Origin: Anaerolineales bacterium
GTDB lineage: Bacteria; Chloroflexota; Anaerolineae; Anaerolineales; Villigracilaceae
Assembly (NCBI GenBank): GCA_017882065.1
Contig: JADGQD010000136.1
Span: forward strand, 1-5,533
DNA: 5,533 nt
Reading direction: 5' to 3'
Both the position numbers and the translations under genes were made by a program. The notes under the pieces were generated by a model, which worked only from the letters and a program-made list of their open reading frames with translations, did not search any database and was not told where the DNA came from. Of this stretch, positions 3,847-5,533 are shown piece by piece; the first letter of the stretch is position 1; every line of letters begins with the position of its first letter.

Positions 3847-5184
3847 ATGGATCCCAAAGAATTACTTGCTCTTGTCAAAGCCGATAATGTCAAATTTATC
3901 TCCTACCAGTTCACCGACGTAACCGGCGCGGTCAAAAGTGTGGACGCCCCCATCAAACAACTGGAGCTCACCCTGGAAGACGGCGTCTGGTTTGACGGTT
4001 CGTCGGTGGAGGGCTTCGCCCGAATCCAGGAAAGCGACATGCGCCTGGTGATTGACCCCGATACCTACGCCGTTCTGCCCTGGAGTCCCGCCGAAGCGCG
4101 CCGGGCGCGCGTCTTCTGCGACATCTACACCCCCGACGGACAACCCTTCGATGGCGACCCGCGCGGGGCGCTCAAGCGCATGCTTGCCAAAGTGTCGGAA
4201 CGGGGCTGGACCTATAACGTGGGCCCCGAACCCGAGTTTTTCCTGTTCCGCCGCAACGGGGGCGAGGGAATCCACCCCGTCCCGCATGATGTGGGCAGTT
4301 ACTTCGACTTCTCCGCTGACGACGAGGCTGTGCGCGTCCGCACCGAACTGATGGACGCGCTAAGCAGTATGGGATTGGAAGTGGAAGTTGGGCATCACGA
4401 GGTGGCCATCGGCCAGCACGAGATTGACTTCCGCTTCGCCGATGCGCTGCGTACCGCCGACAACGTGTTGACGCTGAAATATACCGTCAAAGCCATCGCC
4501 GCAAAACATGATTTGATCGCATCGTTCATGCCCAAACCCGTTTTTGGGATTAACGGTTCCGGCATGCACTGTCACCAATCCATTTTCGACAGCAAGGGCA
4601 ACAACCTGTTTTACGATGCCAAAAATGAATATCACCTGTCCCCGCTGGCCTATGGATTCATTGCCGGTCAGTTGAAGCACGCGCGTGCCCTGGCCGCGAT
4701 CGTTGCGCCAACCGTCAATTCGTACAAGCGGCTCGTCCCCGGATACGAAGCTCCGGTTTATATCGGGTGGGCGCAGATCAACCGCTCGGCACTGATCCGC
4801 ATCCCGCGTTTCACCGAAGGCCGCATCAAGGCGATGCGCGCTGAACTGCGCTTCCCCGACCCTTCAGCCAATCCGTACCTGGCCTTTGCCACCATCCTGG
4901 CCGCCGCACTGGATGGAATTGACAACAAGCTGACGCCGCCCGCTCCGCTGAACAATATCAACGTCTATCAGCTTGACGAGGCCGAACGCGCCAAACTGGG
5001 CATTGCCTCCCTGCCCGGTTCCCTGGCCGAAGCCCTGGGTGAATTAGAAAAAGACAAGGTTGTCCGCGCCGCATTGGGCGAGAACATCTACGACGCCTTC
5101 ACACGCGCCAAGTGGGACGAGTGGGACGCCTTTCGTATCAACGTGACCGACTGGGAAGTGGAACGGTACCTCGAAGTGGCATAA
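3847..5184 (+). CDS. glnA: Glutamine synthetase type I, alpha-like (445 aa)
   Basis: This dodecameric cytoplasmic enzyme makes glutamine from glutamate, ammonium and ATP, the entry point of nitrogen assimilation. The beta-grasp N-terminal domain (about 1-100) contains the FDGSSVEGFARIQESDM signature (49-65), with D50 at the ammonium site. The catalytic domain shows EPEFFLF (128-134) and HHEVAIGQHEIDF (183-195) with metal-binding glutamates. It also has the ATP-binding KPVFGINGSGMHCHQS (230-245), the flap loop KRLVPGYEAP with E301, and NRSALIRIP (312-320). At 445 residues it matches the short Bacillus-like alpha type and lacks the tyrosine adenylylation motif of the beta type. R59 aligns with the Bacillus feedback-inhibition arginine (R62 in B. 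subtilis), suggesting control by direct glutamine inhibition. The ATG at 3847 is chosen because AAGAGGA lies upstream and homology begins there. Two hairpins follow the stop. Confidence 0.96.
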   Translation: MDPKELLALVKADNVKFISYQFTDVTGAVKSVDAPIKQLELTLEDGVWFDGSSVEGFARIQESDMRLVIDPDTYAVLPWSPAEARRARVFCDIYTPDGQPFDGDPRGALKRMLAKVSERGWTYNVGPEPEFFLFRRNGGEGIHPVPHDVGSYFDFSADDEAVRVRTELMDALSSMGLEVEVGHHEVAIGQHEIDFRFADALRTADNVLTLKYTVKAIAAKHDLIASFMPKPVFGINGSGMHCHQSIFDSKGNNLFYDAKNEYHLSPLAYGFIAGQLKHARALAAIVAPTVNSYKRLVPGYEAPVYIGWAQINRSALIRIPRFTEGRIKAMRAELRFPDPSANPYLAFATILAAALDGIDNKLTPPAPLNNINVYQLDEAERAKLGIASLPGSLAEALGELEKDKVVRAALGENIYDAFTRAKWDEWDAFRINVTDWEVERYLEVA

Positions 5185-5188
5185 GAAC

Positions 5189-5209
5189 AGCCGACAGCAA
5201 TCGGCTTTC
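5189..5209 (+). terminator. First hairpin after glnA
   Basis: AGCCGA (5189-5194) and TCGGCT (5201-5206) form a perfect 6-bp stem with a 6-nt loop, followed by TTTC, starting 5 nt after the glnA stop. It is weak by itself and probably assists the larger terminator just downstream. Confidence 0.45.
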
Positions 5210-5219
5210 AGCATTCAGC

Positions 5220-5257
5220 AAACAGCGGCTGGCCTTTTCGCCAACCGCTGTTTCTTT
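5220..5257. terminator. Shared terminator of glnA and the convergent yhhQ-like gene
   Basis: AAACAGCGG-c-TGGC (5220-5233) pairs with GCCA-a-CCGCTGTTT (5240-5253) around a CTTTTC loop: 13 pairs with one mismatch. On the plus strand it runs into CTTT. The minus-strand gene's stop codon is at 5256-5258, so the same stem can end both transcripts. Confidence 0.75.
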
Positions 5258-5533
5258 ACTGGAACCGGAACGGATTGAAATCCGTCTCCCGGTCATAGTA
5301 ATCTTCGTTTTCCGTTTTCTTCAGCTTGCTGACAGCCGCATAGGTCACGGGTGTCATCAATGCTTCCACGCCAACCTTGAAAAGATAATTGGTAACGGTC
5401 AGTGTCAAAAACAAGCTCCAGGGGAAAACATGGAACAAGGAAGCGATGACAACGAATACGAGCGTATCCACCAGTTCGCCGACAATCGTACTGCCAATCG
5501 TCCGCGTCCACAGCCAACGGCCGCGGGTCAGGA
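5256..5533 (-). CDS. Queuosine-precursor transporter, YhhQ/VUT family, C-terminal 91 residues
   Basis: Integral inner-membrane protein of the YhhQ (DUF165/VUT) family, which takes up 7-deazaguanine precursors for the queuosine tRNA modification. The frame is open to the right edge, so the N-terminal half or more is missing. The visible part begins TRGRWLWTRTIGSTIVGELVDTLVF, and this charged segment followed by G-S-T and D-T-hhF is the family hallmark. Two hydrophobic segments follow, at about fragment residues 22-50 (LVFVVIASLFHVFPWSLFL and TVTNYLFKVGVEAL) and on to LMTPVTYAAVSKL. A hydrophilic tail (YYDRETDFNPF) matches the usual C-terminus. The GTG at 5471 is internal. The gene is convergent with glnA and shares its terminator; no functional link between the two is implied. 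Family assignment is firm, but substrate is inferred from characterised members. Confidence 0.88.
   Translation of the reverse strand, partial: LTRGRWLWTRTIGSTIVGELVDTLVFVVIASLFHVFPWSLFLTLTVTNYLFKVGVEALMTPVTYAAVSKLKKTENEDYYDRETDFNPFRFQ

Overview
The window looks like a chromosomal segment of a free-living bacterium with about 57% GC. It is most likely a member of Chloroflexota (Anaerolineae-like). That placement is an inference from three things: the style of the proteins, a GC-rich dispersed palindrome of the 'CCCTCACCCCCAGCCCCTCTCCC' kind between genes, and a short non-adenylylated type glutamine synthetase. No phage, transposase, tRNA, rRNA or CRISPR array is visible.

Layout. Positions 1-1245 hold the C-terminal 414 residues of bacterial aspartyl-tRNA synthetase (aspS), cut by the left edge. 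A 142-bp spacer rich in hairpins, one resembling a dispersed repeat, separates it from a complete asparaginyl-tRNA synthetase (asnS, 1388-2731) on the same strand. The asnS stop codon touches a 12-bp perfect inverted repeat that probably marks the end of that transcript. A 1,115-bp stretch without a large gene follows (2732-3846), and it is the most interesting part of the window. It contains an extended -10 promoter and a strong candidate 6S RNA (about 2919-3092). Next come a 97-bp element bounded by 17-bp inverted repeats (3105-3201), a cluster of GC-rich hairpins including a perfect 26-bp palindrome (3242-3338), and a set of hairpins (3384-3534). These lead to an intrinsic terminator with ten T's (3577-3609), whose T-run runs straight into a Shine-Dalgarno sequence for a possible 31-codon ORF (3621-3716).

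The complete glutamine synthetase gene glnA (3847-5184) follows, then two tandem terminator hairpins. The right edge holds the C-terminal end of a convergent gene on the minus strand. It encodes a YhhQ-family queuosine-precursor transporter (5256-5533) and shares the terminator with glnA.

How the parts fit. AspRS and AsnRS charge tRNA-Asp and tRNA-Asn. The presence of a direct AsnRS means Asn-tRNA need not be made by amidation. GlnA assimilates ammonium. 6S RNA is a global regulator of the housekeeping RNA polymerase. The hairpin, terminator and small-ORF arrangement ahead of glnA has the look of a cis-regulatory attenuator or of a separate small RNA. I do not recognise it as a known riboswitch class, so it is the best candidate for something undescribed here.
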